The notes below the pieces were generated by a model. It was not told the DNA's origin. It was given only the letters and a program-made list of their open reading frames with translations, and did no database searches. From NCBI RefSeq assembly GCF_024721155.1, contig NZ_JAHVAP010000012.1, positions 1-64,000 of the forward strand: a DNA stretch of 64,000 bases, in the 5' to 3' direction. The stretch comes from Mucilaginibacter phenanthrenivorans. GTDB lineage: Bacteria > Bacteroidota > Bacteroidia > Sphingobacteriales > Sphingobacteriaceae. The position numbers and the translations under genes were made by a program. This document shows positions 10,156 to 17,496 of the stretch, piece by piece (within the stretch, counting starts at the first letter, position 1; every line of letters starts with the position of its first letter).

Positions 10156-10172
10156 CTTACGCATAGCGTAAG
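10156..10172. promoter_or_regulatory. Short palindrome upstream of the LanKC-like operon
   Basis: CTTACGC-ATA-GCGTAAG is a perfect 7-bp inverted repeat in the 245-base gap between the coupling-protein gene end and the LanKC-like start. It could be an operator. The rest of the gap is AT-rich and holds no credible small ORF on either strand. Confidence 0.3.
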
Positions 10173-10255
10173 GAGAAAAAATTCATAAATGCAGTTATTT
10201 CAACTAAGCGGCCATTAAAATTATCGCAACCCTTTACTCCCTGAAGTTGTATAAA

Positions 10256-12202
10256 CTAGGCTCGCGGCTCTTTTGAAGTAAGTTCCTGAATCACGATGTT
10301 TTGGATATCATTTTTTATACTCAAGTAATTGGCCATGAGCATATCACTATCCGTTTTTCTAATCTCCGGTATGCTCATATATCCATTCTCCTCAGTCTTA
10401 ATGGCGTCATGATCATTAATGATCGAACTATGAAAAACCTTCAAGTCTATTTTGTTATCAGGGTTATCAGCAACGAGCCCGACAAATTCTCCCGACGATA
10501 ACGTAGCTATCTTTGAAGCAGGTATGGCAAAATCCAGTTGTGTTGATTTACTAATTGAAGTATCCTGACTATTAATGGTTACACTTTGACGCTCCTGCAT
10601 AATCTTTCCAAACCGTTCACTCAATTGTTTTGCGGTATCACCTGTAACCTGGCCTGATATAATATTGCCGACTATATTCATGATCACCTCCGCCTGTTCG
10701 CGACCATAGTCCTTTTTGAGCTGGCTATAATCTTGTACGGCGAGCGTGGTAGCAACCTTATTAGAACGTGCCGTAGCGATAAGGCTATCCATATTGTTAA
10801 AGTATATGGTAGGAAACTCATCAAAAACCAAGTTGCACTTCAGCTTGTTTTTTTGATTTACCAGCTTTATCGTTCTTGAAATATAGAGAGATAATACCGC
10901 ACCGTAAACTTGCTGTTTCATTGGGTTATTACCCATGCAAATGATTTTTGGATCTTCCGGGTTATTTAGATCCAGGTTGAAATCATTTCCCGACAACACG
11001 TAATATAGTGCCGGCGAAACCAGGCGGGCCATGCTGATCTTTGCGCTGGCTACCTGCCCCTCCAACTGATCATACGCCTCGTTTTGCCAGGCAGATATAA
11101 ATGGATTGATCAACACTTCAATTTCAGGTTCCATTTTCAGCAACGCAAACAGGTATTTATAATCTACCTGAGCTAATTCAATCGCGTGAGGTAGCGTACA
11201 ATATTTACCATCCTGATACTTTTTCAAAAACCAAATAAGTGCAGTGACAAAATTGATCGGAGATTCTACGAAGAAGTCACCTTGCTTTTTGATCCATTCG
11301 CGATTCAACCCGAGCATAAAAGTACGGGATGATTCCATGGCATCTGTGATGTCTGTCATGCTTCCCGGCTCCAATGGATTGCAGCGGTGTTTGATCTTAT
11401 CAAAATCGATAAACCAAATACTGGGCTTTTTCTTATAATTTCCTGCATGCTTTAGTAAGGCATTATAGGCAATGATTGAGAGATCAGGGAATTTAAAATC
11501 ATAGATCAGCATGCTAAAACCCTTTTTAATATGCTGTGTAATTACATGCCGAATTACAAAATACGATTTGCCCGCTCCTGGTCCCCCGCAAACCAGCAGT
11601 GATCTGAACGGGTTGATTAGGTTTATCCAGCTCCGCCTTTTCTTATTTTTGAGATTATATTCAGCAGGCAGGTTTACCGAATATTCATTTTCCAGCAGGC
11701 GCTCCTCCTGTGGAAACGTTTCGTTTTCCTTATTAAAAATGTCTCCCGTTAAATTGACATTAATGATCCTGAACAATAGGCTGACCCCAGAAATGAAAAG
11801 AAGGAACCCGAGGCTTGTCACGCTGATATAAATGGCCCCAATTGCCAAAATCGACAAACGTAGACTGAATAGAATGCCGCTTAAATAATAAAACAATAAG
11901 CCGAGTATTATATAGGTTATTGCATTGGCTAAACGAACACTTTGATCTTTCTTCCCTCTACTACCAATCAGCGAGGCAATCAAAAAGACGATAGCAAGCG
12001 ATTTTGTCAGCATTGAATTTCTAAAAACAGGAAGCTTATAAATGTTGACTAATATTCGATTGACAATCGGGTATGTCAAGTGCATTTGTTCAATTGCACC
12101 ATAACAGCTGAAATAAAAATGAAGGATCAATATCAGTATACCTAAATATCTGGTAAAGTCCATGATCTTTCTGAGCGCTTGTTCATTTTCACCTGTTTGC
12201 AT
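10256..12202 (-). CDS. VirD4/TraG-family type IV coupling protein
   Basis: A 648-aa protein with four hydrophobic helices in residues 15-145, then a cytoplasmic ATPase domain with Walker A GGPGAGKS (206-213) and Walker B LVFDEFP (about 450). The TraG/TraM-recognition segment (ARSNKVATTLAVQDYSQL) follows. It is the motor that brings the relaxase-DNA complex to a type IV secretion channel. It lies 9 bases after the relaxase stop, in the usual mobilization order MobC-relaxase-coupling protein. Bacteroidota sources often call this gene mobC or traG; I leave the symbol blank to avoid confusion with the relaxosome MobC upstream. Confidence 0.9.
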   Translation of the reverse strand: MQTGENEQALRKIMDFTRYLGILILILHFYFSCYGAIEQMHLTYPIVNRILVNIYKLPVFRNSMLTKSLAIVFLIASLIGSRGKKDQSVRLANAITYIILGLLFYYLSGILFSLRLSILAIGAIYISVTSLGFLLFISGVSLLFRIINVNLTGDIFNKENETFPQEERLLENEYSVNLPAEYNLKNKKRRSWINLINPFRSLLVCGGPGAGKSYFVIRHVITQHIKKGFSMLIYDFKFPDLSIIAYNALLKHAGNYKKKPSIWFIDFDKIKHRCNPLEPGSMTDITDAMESSRTFMLGLNREWIKKQGDFFVESPINFVTALIWFLKKYQDGKYCTLPHAIELAQVDYKYLFALLKMEPEIEVLINPFISAWQNEAYDQLEGQVASAKISMARLVSPALYYVLSGNDFNLDLNNPEDPKIICMGNNPMKQQVYGAVLSLYISRTIKLVNQKNKLKCNLVFDEFPTIYFNNMDSLIATARSNKVATTLAVQDYSQLKKDYGREQAEVIMNIVGNIISGQVTGDTAKQLSERFGKIMQERQSVTINSQDTSISKSTQLDFAIPASKIATLSSGEFVGLVADNPDNKIDLKVFHSSIINDHDAIKTEENGYMSIPEIRKTDSDMLMANYLSIKNDIQNIVIQELTSKEPRA

Positions 12203-12211
12203 AACTTTTAA

Positions 12212-13453
12212 TTAAAGATTTATCTTCCTACGTTTTTTCTTTTTCCGGCGTTCGAATAGGTTTTCGCTGCCAGATAGATCCGTTGGGCTAAGCAGCTCGT
12301 CCAAAATTGATCGTGAGAATTTGCTATTTGATTCAAGTGTATTTTCAATTTGAAGATCTTTTCCTTGATCGCCAATGCTTCCATAATATTGGCTGTTTGT
12401 TTCGGCGTTATTTTGTACCGTGTTAATAGTAGAAGCGGCACTGTAATTCTTACCAAGCTCACTGCCGTTAAAAACGACCTTGTTTTCAAGGTCAACATAA
12501 GTCACACCATAAATCCTGCCTTCTGCATTTTCGCGGAACATACCTTTAATACCGCGCTTTTTCAATTCATCAATGAATTGATCTTTAGTGGATGCCTTCG
12601 AAATGGCATTGTCAATTCTGGACTTGACCTTATCTTTAAAGGGCTTTCTCAAATATTCTCCTAACAGGAACCGCTCTTCCAATAATCTAAGCGTTGGTTT
12701 GCTATAAATTGCACTTGCTTTAATAGGCACACCCACCCTTTTTGCTTGGTTATCTAAAGCCCAATAACGCAACCCCGCCTTGTCGTACATGACAGATTCT
12801 TTGGCTCCGCGGTCAGCCTCTATATTGTATAGTTTCAATACCGCGTTGAACTCAGGCAGGCTCGTGAATTTGTATTGATGAATTACTTCGTTCACAATAT
12901 TTGTCATCGTTCTTTTGGTATCAGTTGAACCATATACTAATGGTTTTACTTGAGCTGGGTCGATTTGCTTATTAAGATTTTTTTTGGACTCGGCCTGGAT
13001 CAACCCAAATTCTAACTCTATTTCCTTTCTTGCAGGTTCTGAAACTAAGCGGCCGATATTATGCAGACTGATGCGGTTTGCATCGGCTTCAATGTTTGTC
13101 GTAACAATATGTATGTGCGGATGACCGGCATCGAAATGTTTATAGATCAAATATGGCTGGCATTCAAATCCGATCTTTTTCATATATACATCGGCTATGG
13201 CTGTCAACTTATCATCATCAATTTGCTCGCTTATATCAAAGTTTAGTGAAAGATGGACCGTATTTGTTTTAGTCCGGAAATTCCTTCCGGCTAGGTCTGT
13301 AAGCCGGAAAAGTTTATCATAAAATGATAGCTTCTCGTGACTTTTAACATAGCCGCTCACGGCAATCAATTTTGCTTTTCCGGCTTTGACCTTATTTTCA
13401 TTATAGTTCAAAGCGCCGATCAGGCTCTTTCCACTTTTAATTTTTGCGACCAT
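12212..13453 (-). CDS. Relaxase/mobilization nuclease (HUH, MobB-like)
   Basis: A 413-aa relaxase. The N-terminus carries the family ALNYNENKV segment, and the metal-binding three-His motif is seen as HFDAGHPHIHIV at about residues 105-116. A basic C-terminus ends in RRKKKKRRK. The enzyme nicks one strand at oriT and stays covalently bound while DNA is transferred. Its start lies inside the 3' end of the MobC gene (34-base overlap), so the two are translationally coupled. The nick site is probably in the structured DNA upstream of MobC. Confidence 0.9.
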   Translation of the reverse strand: MVAKIKSGKSLIGALNYNENKVKAGKAKLIAVSGYVKSHEKLSFYDKLFRLTDLAGRNFRTKTNTVHLSLNFDISEQIDDDKLTAIADVYMKKIGFECQPYLIYKHFDAGHPHIHIVTTNIEADANRISLHNIGRLVSEPARKEIELEFGLIQAESKKNLNKQIDPAQVKPLVYGSTDTKRTMTNIVNEVIHQYKFTSLPEFNAVLKLYNIEADRGAKESVMYDKAGLRYWALDNQAKRVGVPIKASAIYSKPTLRLLEERFLLGEYLRKPFKDKVKSRIDNAISKASTKDQFIDELKKRGIKGMFRENAEGRIYGVTYVDLENKVVFNGSELGKNYSAASTINTVQNNAETNSQYYGSIGDQGKDLQIENTLESNSKFSRSILDELLSPTDLSGSENLFERRKKKKRRKINL

Positions 13454-13830
13454 AGGTCAGAATATTTATTCATACGTTCTTTAATTTCGCTGATTGATGG
13501 TTCCAGTTTTCCGTTAATTATCGTTAATAAATTCATCCATAAACGTGTATCTGGGAAACCATGCGCACTATTAATATTCCGGACAGCCTGGTTTAAATTG
13601 TTGCCGATAGCGTTTAATTCACGTCTTAGCAAAGCCAGTTCCTCCAACATTTCATCCATTGATTTGTCCCGGTGAATAACAGTTACCGGCTTACCCAGGA
13701 TCATCGCTCTGCCGAACTCGCTCAAATTTTGAAAAGTGGATTTTTTAAAGCTTTTATTTAGCTGTTCTTCTTCACTTGGTTTCAGGCGAACCTTGATCCA
13801 CTTTGAACGATTTTCATTACCTTCTTCCAT
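13420..13830 (-). CDS. mobC: MobC-like relaxosome accessory protein
   Basis: A 136-aa protein of the MobC/MobA-accessory type: a ribbon-helix-helix-like N-terminus (KWIKVRLKPSEEEQLNKSF), then SEFGRAMILGKPV and a helical ELNAIGNNLNQAVRNIN segment typical of plasmid mobilization MobC proteins. The frame stays open to an ATG at 13998, but I start at 13830 (MEEGNENRSK): the extra 56 codons cover hairpins and direct repeats that look like non-coding oriT DNA. It binds oriT and helps the relaxase open the strands. Confidence 0.8.
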   Translation of the reverse strand: MEEGNENRSKWIKVRLKPSEEEQLNKSFKKSTFQNLSEFGRAMILGKPVTVIHRDKSMDEMLEELALLRRELNAIGNNLNQAVRNINSAHGFPDTRLWMNLLTIINGKLEPSISEIKERMNKYSDLWSQKLKVERA

Positions 13831-14045
13831 ATTAAAAAGTTTAAACAAACCGACTTCGGAGGGTTTGACGATGGTCCCGAAACGACTTCGGAGTAGAGGG
13901 CAAGATTCGTTTGTGGTACAAACGTACATCTTGCTAACTGCAAAAAGACAGCAGTTTAAGTCCTCGGAAAGGTCATCAGCCCTTATCAAATCCTCCATTA
14001 TTAACTAATTAAGATCCTGTCCAAATGCGCATATCGCAATGGTTT
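13831..14045. other. Candidate oriT region: direct repeat and two hairpins
   Basis: Just upstream of MobC is an 11-bp direct repeat CGACTTCGGAG (13851-13861 and 13883-13893). A CCGAA-5nt-TTCGG inverted repeat (13877-13891) overlaps its second copy, and a perfect hairpin CGTTTGT-ggt-ACAAACG lies at 13908-13924. Position beside the relaxosome genes and hairpin density fit an origin of transfer. The nick site cannot be assigned by eye. Confidence 0.45.
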
Positions 14046-14309
14046 TCAAGTTCCAACCTGCGGTGCTTTTGCATCGAGAAAGAATTTAAGGGCGAGTATG
14101 TTGATGTCCTTTAAAGATAGATCTTGATCGATGCCATAGGACTTCATCCGCTTTAGCAAGCCTTTCGGTATCCATGTATTTAGCTGGGCCTCTTCTTCCT
14201 TTTCCACCTCTCTCAGTTTTACTGGGTGCACTTCCTGAATAGGCGTTTTAGGCGTATCCGACTTTAATTTGGTGGCCAGGTTACCCAACTTGTTTTTATA
14301 TTCTTCCAT
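14046..14309 (-). CDS. Small ParA-partner protein (possible centromere-binding/repressor)
   Basis: An 87-aa charged protein. The N-terminal half is Lys/Glu-rich and likely disordered. The C-terminal half (about 45-82: LNTWIPKGLLKRMKSYGI then a helix ending ALKFFLD) has the beta-strand-helix-helix look of small ribbon-helix-helix proteins. It follows ParA by 117 bases, a gap packed with TTACATA-like repeats, which would fit an autoregulating ParB-type partner. The function is inferred from position; no family was recognised with certainty. Confidence 0.55.
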   Translation of the reverse strand: MEEYKNKLGNLATKLKSDTPKTPIQEVHPVKLREVEKEEEAQLNTWIPKGLLKRMKSYGIDQDLSLKDINILALKFFLDAKAPQVGT

Positions 14310-14327
14310 GACTAAGCGACTATGATG

Positions 14328-14425
14328 TAATTACATATTTGCAATAAACCGTAAATACACAATTACATAAATCTGTATTTACATAAATGCAGAAACTTGA
14401 AATTGCATAAAACTGTCTTTATGTA
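14328..14425. repeat. TTACATA-type repeat cluster between ParA and its partner
   Basis: Five related 8-11 bp units: TAATTACATA (14328-14337), AATTACATAAAT (14361-14372), TTTACATAAAT (14378-14388), AATTGCATAAA (14401-14411) and the inverted TTTATGTA (14418-14425). The same unit recurs at 15033-15096 and 16860-17033. They are probably binding sites of the partition/regulatory protein encoded here. Confidence 0.6.
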
Positions 14426-14426
14426 T

Positions 14427-15032
14427 TTATGCACTGATATAGTCAACGATCTCTTCCGCAAGGGAAGTGATTTCTTCTTTTGCTTTAACATCCGCTGATT
14501 GGAGGATACCGGATGTCATTGAGGAGCGCGTGATGCTTACCCGGTCATGAACCATCGTTTTTAAAAGCGGGGTTCCAAGGCTCTGCAGCAGCTCCTTTAT
14601 ATCTTTGGTAATAGCAGATCGTGGTTTGATCATGTTCAATACAATGCCTGCTTTTAACTGTGGATTTTTTGCCTGCGAAAATTTGATCAGGGTGAGCGTT
14701 GACCGGACTGCCATGACATCAAAAAAGCCGGCCTTCGTAGGAACCAATACAAAATCCGAAAATTGAAATAACTCGGTTAATTTGTTTGACAAGTAAGGAG
14801 GGGTGTCCACTATTATCAGGTCATAGTCTAAATTAGGAATGTCGCTGATCTGCTCAGCGGATAAAATCGCTAATCCCGGAAAATCGTCTTTTACATGATA
14901 AATACTTCCCTGTAAATCTGAATCAACTAGGGCCACCCTTAATTGATCCTGAAAGCACAATGCCAGATTAAGGGCCATCGTGCTTTTTCCTACGCCACCC
15001 TTTTGGTGCGCTACTGTGATGATCTTTGCCAT
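14427..15032 (-). CDS. parA: ParA-family partition ATPase
   Basis: A 201-aa P-loop ATPase of the short ParA/Soj type lacking an N-terminal HTH. The deviant Walker A KGGVGKST lies at about residues 11-18; Walker A' is VALVDSDLQGS and Walker B is DLIIVDTPP. It would segregate or position the element with a small DNA-binding partner, here the 87-aa protein downstream. Both flanks (14328-14425 and 15033-15096) hold TTACATA repeats, expected for a self-regulated parA operon with nearby parS-like sites. Plasmid-type partition is common on integrated Bacteroidota elements. Confidence 0.9.
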   Translation of the reverse strand: MAKIITVAHQKGGVGKSTMALNLALCFQDQLRVALVDSDLQGSIYHVKDDFPGLAILSAEQISDIPNLDYDLIIVDTPPYLSNKLTELFQFSDFVLVPTKAGFFDVMAVRSTLTLIKFSQAKNPQLKAGIVLNMIKPRSAITKDIKELLQSLGTPLLKTMVHDRVSITRSSMTSGILQSADVKAKEEITSLAEEIVDYISA

Positions 15033-15096
15033 ATTACATAAATCTAAATCGCTGTAAATACATATTTCTGTAATTCTGTATTTTGAGAATTACATA
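15033..15096. repeat. TTACATA-type repeat cluster in the ParA promoter
   Basis: ATTACATAAAT (15033-15043), TAAATACATA (15055-15064) and GAATTACATA (15087-15096) lie directly upstream of parA. The first abuts the start codon, as for an operator. Confidence 0.55.
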
Positions 15097-15126
15097 GCAA
15101 AGGTGGCAGTAAGGTATCGCAAAAGA

Positions 15127-15162
15127 CTCCGATGTTATCCGAGTCGGAGGCGGTTTTTTTTT
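15127..15162 (+). terminator. Terminator-like hairpin upstream of the 540-aa gene
   Basis: CTCCGA (15127-15132) pairs with TCGGAG (15144-15149), followed by GCGG and about ten T residues. It is oriented on the plus strand 55 bases before the 540-aa gene, where no upstream plus-strand gene exists. It may be an attenuator or end a short RNA. Confidence 0.4.
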
Positions 15163-15216
15163 GCATAAAAGAGATTTCTCAAATTGAATTTCATTTTTAA
15201 AAGCAGATATTGTTAG

Positions 15217-16839
15217 ATGCTTCAAATCACATCCGACAAACGGTTATTTATTACTTATGGCCAAAGATCACGGGAGATTTTTTCAGGTCAACTTTATGGT
15301 TTAGTGACGGATAAATACGGTACTGGAACATTTAATGAACAACACCTGACTGCTGAAATTCTTAATTTCTGTTACGATTGGACTGCTGATAAGTTTATTC
15401 AAATCATAGTCGCAAATCAGGACACAAGATTTCTCTATTATCTTTTTGAAAATCATGAATCATCGATCCATTTATATTATAGGACGGCCGAAAAAAATTT
15501 TGATAAAGAAAAAATCAATGAAAATACGTTATCGTTAAATCGTCGCATTTTGAAACTTGCTCTTGAACAAACCTGTGACATTGATTATATAACTAATAAA
15601 GAACCTTTAACCCGCCAAGTCGTTACATCATTTGTATTGATAGTCGAAGATTTATTGTATTTGGGAGAGCGACTATTCGCATACTCTGAGCATCTCGCGG
15701 AACAGCGTATGATGGAAAACCCCATTGAAATTGTTGTAGCACCTTCTGAAGTGAAAGTGCAGCGCAACTATCATTACGATCAGGTTTACCGTATTATGGA
15801 AAAGTTTTTTCAGGAGGGATTTAAAGAGGGCCTTGTAGACAGTCAAGTTATTAAAGAGCTTAGGGCTCAGTTGGAAATTTGTATGGGAATTAACTATGAT
15901 TTTGCAGGAGGGCAAATATTTCAGATGAAAAGACATCATGCGCCTGATTACCCGCTGTATCAAACAATTCAGCCGGAAGCCCTTATTCAGAATCTTATAC
16001 ATAATGGGGTTGATGAACAATCTGCCAGGAACTTCTATGCAGGTTTAACTATTTCCAGACATAATAAGTTAACCATTAAAAACTCAGTTTACCTGTCGGG
16101 ATCTTTTCACCGATATATGTTCAGGCCTATTTTGATTTTAAAAAAGGATGGTGAAGAGAGGGCTTGGGTGGGTGACGAAAAATGGCAGGAAAGCATATTG
16201 GTAATGGCAACAAATGGTTTTCAATGGCAACTTGCACCTGAAGAATGGAAGCTAAATGACTGTTTTTTAAATTACCTATCGTCTAAACACGATGAACATG
16301 ATAAGATACTTGAAAAGGAGGTTATTAAGATTTTAGATAAAAGGAAAGTATGTTACGACTATCACATAGAAAAGTTAATAAATAGCAAAGGTGTAACGAT
16401 TGATATCATCGCTAACCCAGGTGAGATTGACTTCATCATTGTCGATTCTGCTGTCAAGAAAATATTAGTTACAGACTGCAAATATCATCGTGCGCGATAT
16501 GAAATGACCGGATTTTCCAACGATTTCTCACATTTCAAAAAATATGAGAAGCAAATGAAAAGGAAATTAAGATACGTAGCAGATAATCTTAGTTTGATCC
16601 AGGAGCATTTCCAAAGGCTATGTAAACTACCTGACCTGGATTTGTCAGCATACAAAATAGATGGATTATTTATAGTTAATACGCCTACATTTTACATCTT
16701 CAACGGGACGGTAAAAACCATAACTATTGGACATTTGGAAGAATTTATGGAAGATGGTTATGAATTTGGCGATATTACTTTAAAAGATAAGGACAACAAT
16801 AGCAAGACTATAAAACATCCCTATTTCACCATTCAATAA
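15217..16839 (+). CDS. Uncharacterised protein with PD-(D/E)XK-nuclease-like C-terminal domain
   Basis: A 540-aa protein I do not recognise as a named family. Residues 1-360 show no familiar motif. Residues 362-460 have a nuclease-like pattern: Glu366/Glu368 on a helix (ILEKEVIKIL), GEID with Asp405, then a strand ending TDCKY with Asp420 and Lys422, which matches D-x(n)-(D/E)xK, followed by a basic helix (KKYEKQMKRKLRYV). No membrane segment or signal peptide is seen. It diverges from parA and occupies the cargo position of the element, next to possible origin repeats. A restriction/defence nuclease or an element-maintenance nuclease are both possible. AT-rich codon use supports horizontal origin. 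Confidence 0.55.
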   Translation: MLQITSDKRLFITYGQRSREIFSGQLYGLVTDKYGTGTFNEQHLTAEILNFCYDWTADKFIQIIVANQDTRFLYYLFENHESSIHLYYRTAEKNFDKEKINENTLSLNRRILKLALEQTCDIDYITNKEPLTRQVVTSFVLIVEDLLYLGERLFAYSEHLAEQRMMENPIEIVVAPSEVKVQRNYHYDQVYRIMEKFFQEGFKEGLVDSQVIKELRAQLEICMGINYDFAGGQIFQMKRHHAPDYPLYQTIQPEALIQNLIHNGVDEQSARNFYAGLTISRHNKLTIKNSVYLSGSFHRYMFRPILILKKDGEERAWVGDEKWQESILVMATNGFQWQLAPEEWKLNDCFLNYLSSKHDEHDKILEKEVIKILDKRKVCYDYHIEKLINSKGVTIDIIANPGEIDFIIVDSAVKKILVTDCKYHRARYEMTGFSNDFSHFKKYEKQMKRKLRYVADNLSLIQEHFQRLCKLPDLDLSAYKIDGLFIVNTPTFYIFNGTVKTITIGHLEEFMEDGYEFGDITLKDKDNNSKTIKHPYFTIQ

Positions 16840-17278
16840 GAAAGGCTGATTACCTTTTGTAATTACATAATTATAGATTTATGCAATTACATATGCGACA
16901 AAAAATTAAAAATCTGTCGCACAACGAAGAATTGCGACAGATTTAGAAATTATGTGACAGATTTGAGTTATCCACTATTTAAGTCGCATGTGTTTTAAAG
17001 GATATGTAATTATGTACATATAGAATTACATAAGCAGTACGACTACTTGATCACGTAAAAAGAATCAGGAAAAATTGAAATAATGACTGAAAGTTCGGTT
17101 CCTTTTTTTGTATATTTGATCTGTAAAAGTTCTTTAAAACAACGCAAACTACCTCAAGTTATCCGGTGACTATCTCGGTGACTAATAGTTTTTAGATATT
17201 ATAAATACCTGGTATTTAATGCATTAACGAAATGGTTCGGGTCCCGTCCATTCCGCTAAAAGAGCCGCAAGGCTTCGT
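16840..17278. other. Non-coding stretch with iterons, DnaA-box-like site and TTACATA repeats
   Basis: No convincing gene on either strand. It contains a TGCGACA iteron cluster (16894-16988), a DnaA-box-like TTATCCACT (16968-16976) and further TTACATA units (16860-16870, 16883-16893, inverted 17003-17012, 17023-17033). A possible promoter box TATATTTG lies at 17111-17118. A 9-bp repeat CGGTGACTA occurs twice 12 bp apart (17164-17172, 17176-17184). Confidence 0.6.
16894..16988. repeat. Iteron-like TGCGACA repeats; candidate replication origin
   Basis: A perfect 12-bp inverted repeat, AAATCTGTCGCA (16910-16921) and TGCGACAGATTT (16933-16944), is followed by a one-mismatch direct copy TGTGACAGATTT (16953-16964). 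Core copies TGCGACA (16894-16900) and inverted GTCGCA (16983-16988) flank it. TTATCCACT between them differs by one base from a DnaA box. Iterons plus a DnaA box in AT-rich DNA next to parA resemble a plasmid oriV. No Rep protein was recognised. Confidence 0.5.
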
Positions 17279-17314
17279 AAAACGCTTAAATCATTTGGTT
17301 TAAGCGTTTTTTTT
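17279..17314 (+). terminator. Strong rho-independent terminator
   Basis: A 12-bp stem (17279-17290 with 17299-17310, loop of 8) runs into eight T residues. No ORF precedes it on this strand for 440 bases; with the TATATTTG box at 17111 it could end a non-coding transcript of about 190 nt. Confidence 0.7.
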
Positions 17315-17496
17315 GCTCAAAAAATCGCATAACTACTCAGGTTTGATGGATCAGTCCGAAAGGTTGGGCCACTTTAAATCTGTAATTAAAGTATATCCGT
17401 TTAGGCAAATTTAGTCCGGGCACGGTCCCTCCGGATGCTATAGCAGACTTTTATATACCTATTGCTATCATAAGTTAACTTTTGAATAGCCCTTAG

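Larger units (their letters stand above)
10256..17314. mobile_element. Mobilizable element (relaxase/VirD4/ParA module), no integrase seen
   Basis: A continuous block of DNA-transfer and maintenance genes: coupling protein, relaxase, MobC, small ParA partner and ParA on the minus strand, then a divergent 540-aa protein of unknown function and a 650-base non-coding stretch with iteron-like repeats. Chromosomal-type metabolic genes resume at 17497. No tyrosine or serine integrase, transposase or full mating-pair apparatus is present, so it would need a helper conjugation system. Boundaries are estimates; the left edge could include the LanKC-like genes. Confidence 0.65.

Noticed and set aside
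17221..17260. T-arm-like GGTTCGGGTCCC suggesting a tRNA gene or tRNA fragment
   Set aside because: The flanking bases do not form a 5-bp T stem, position 58 is not A, and no anticodon arm or matching acceptor strand is visible. Kept only as a possible attachment-site remnant.
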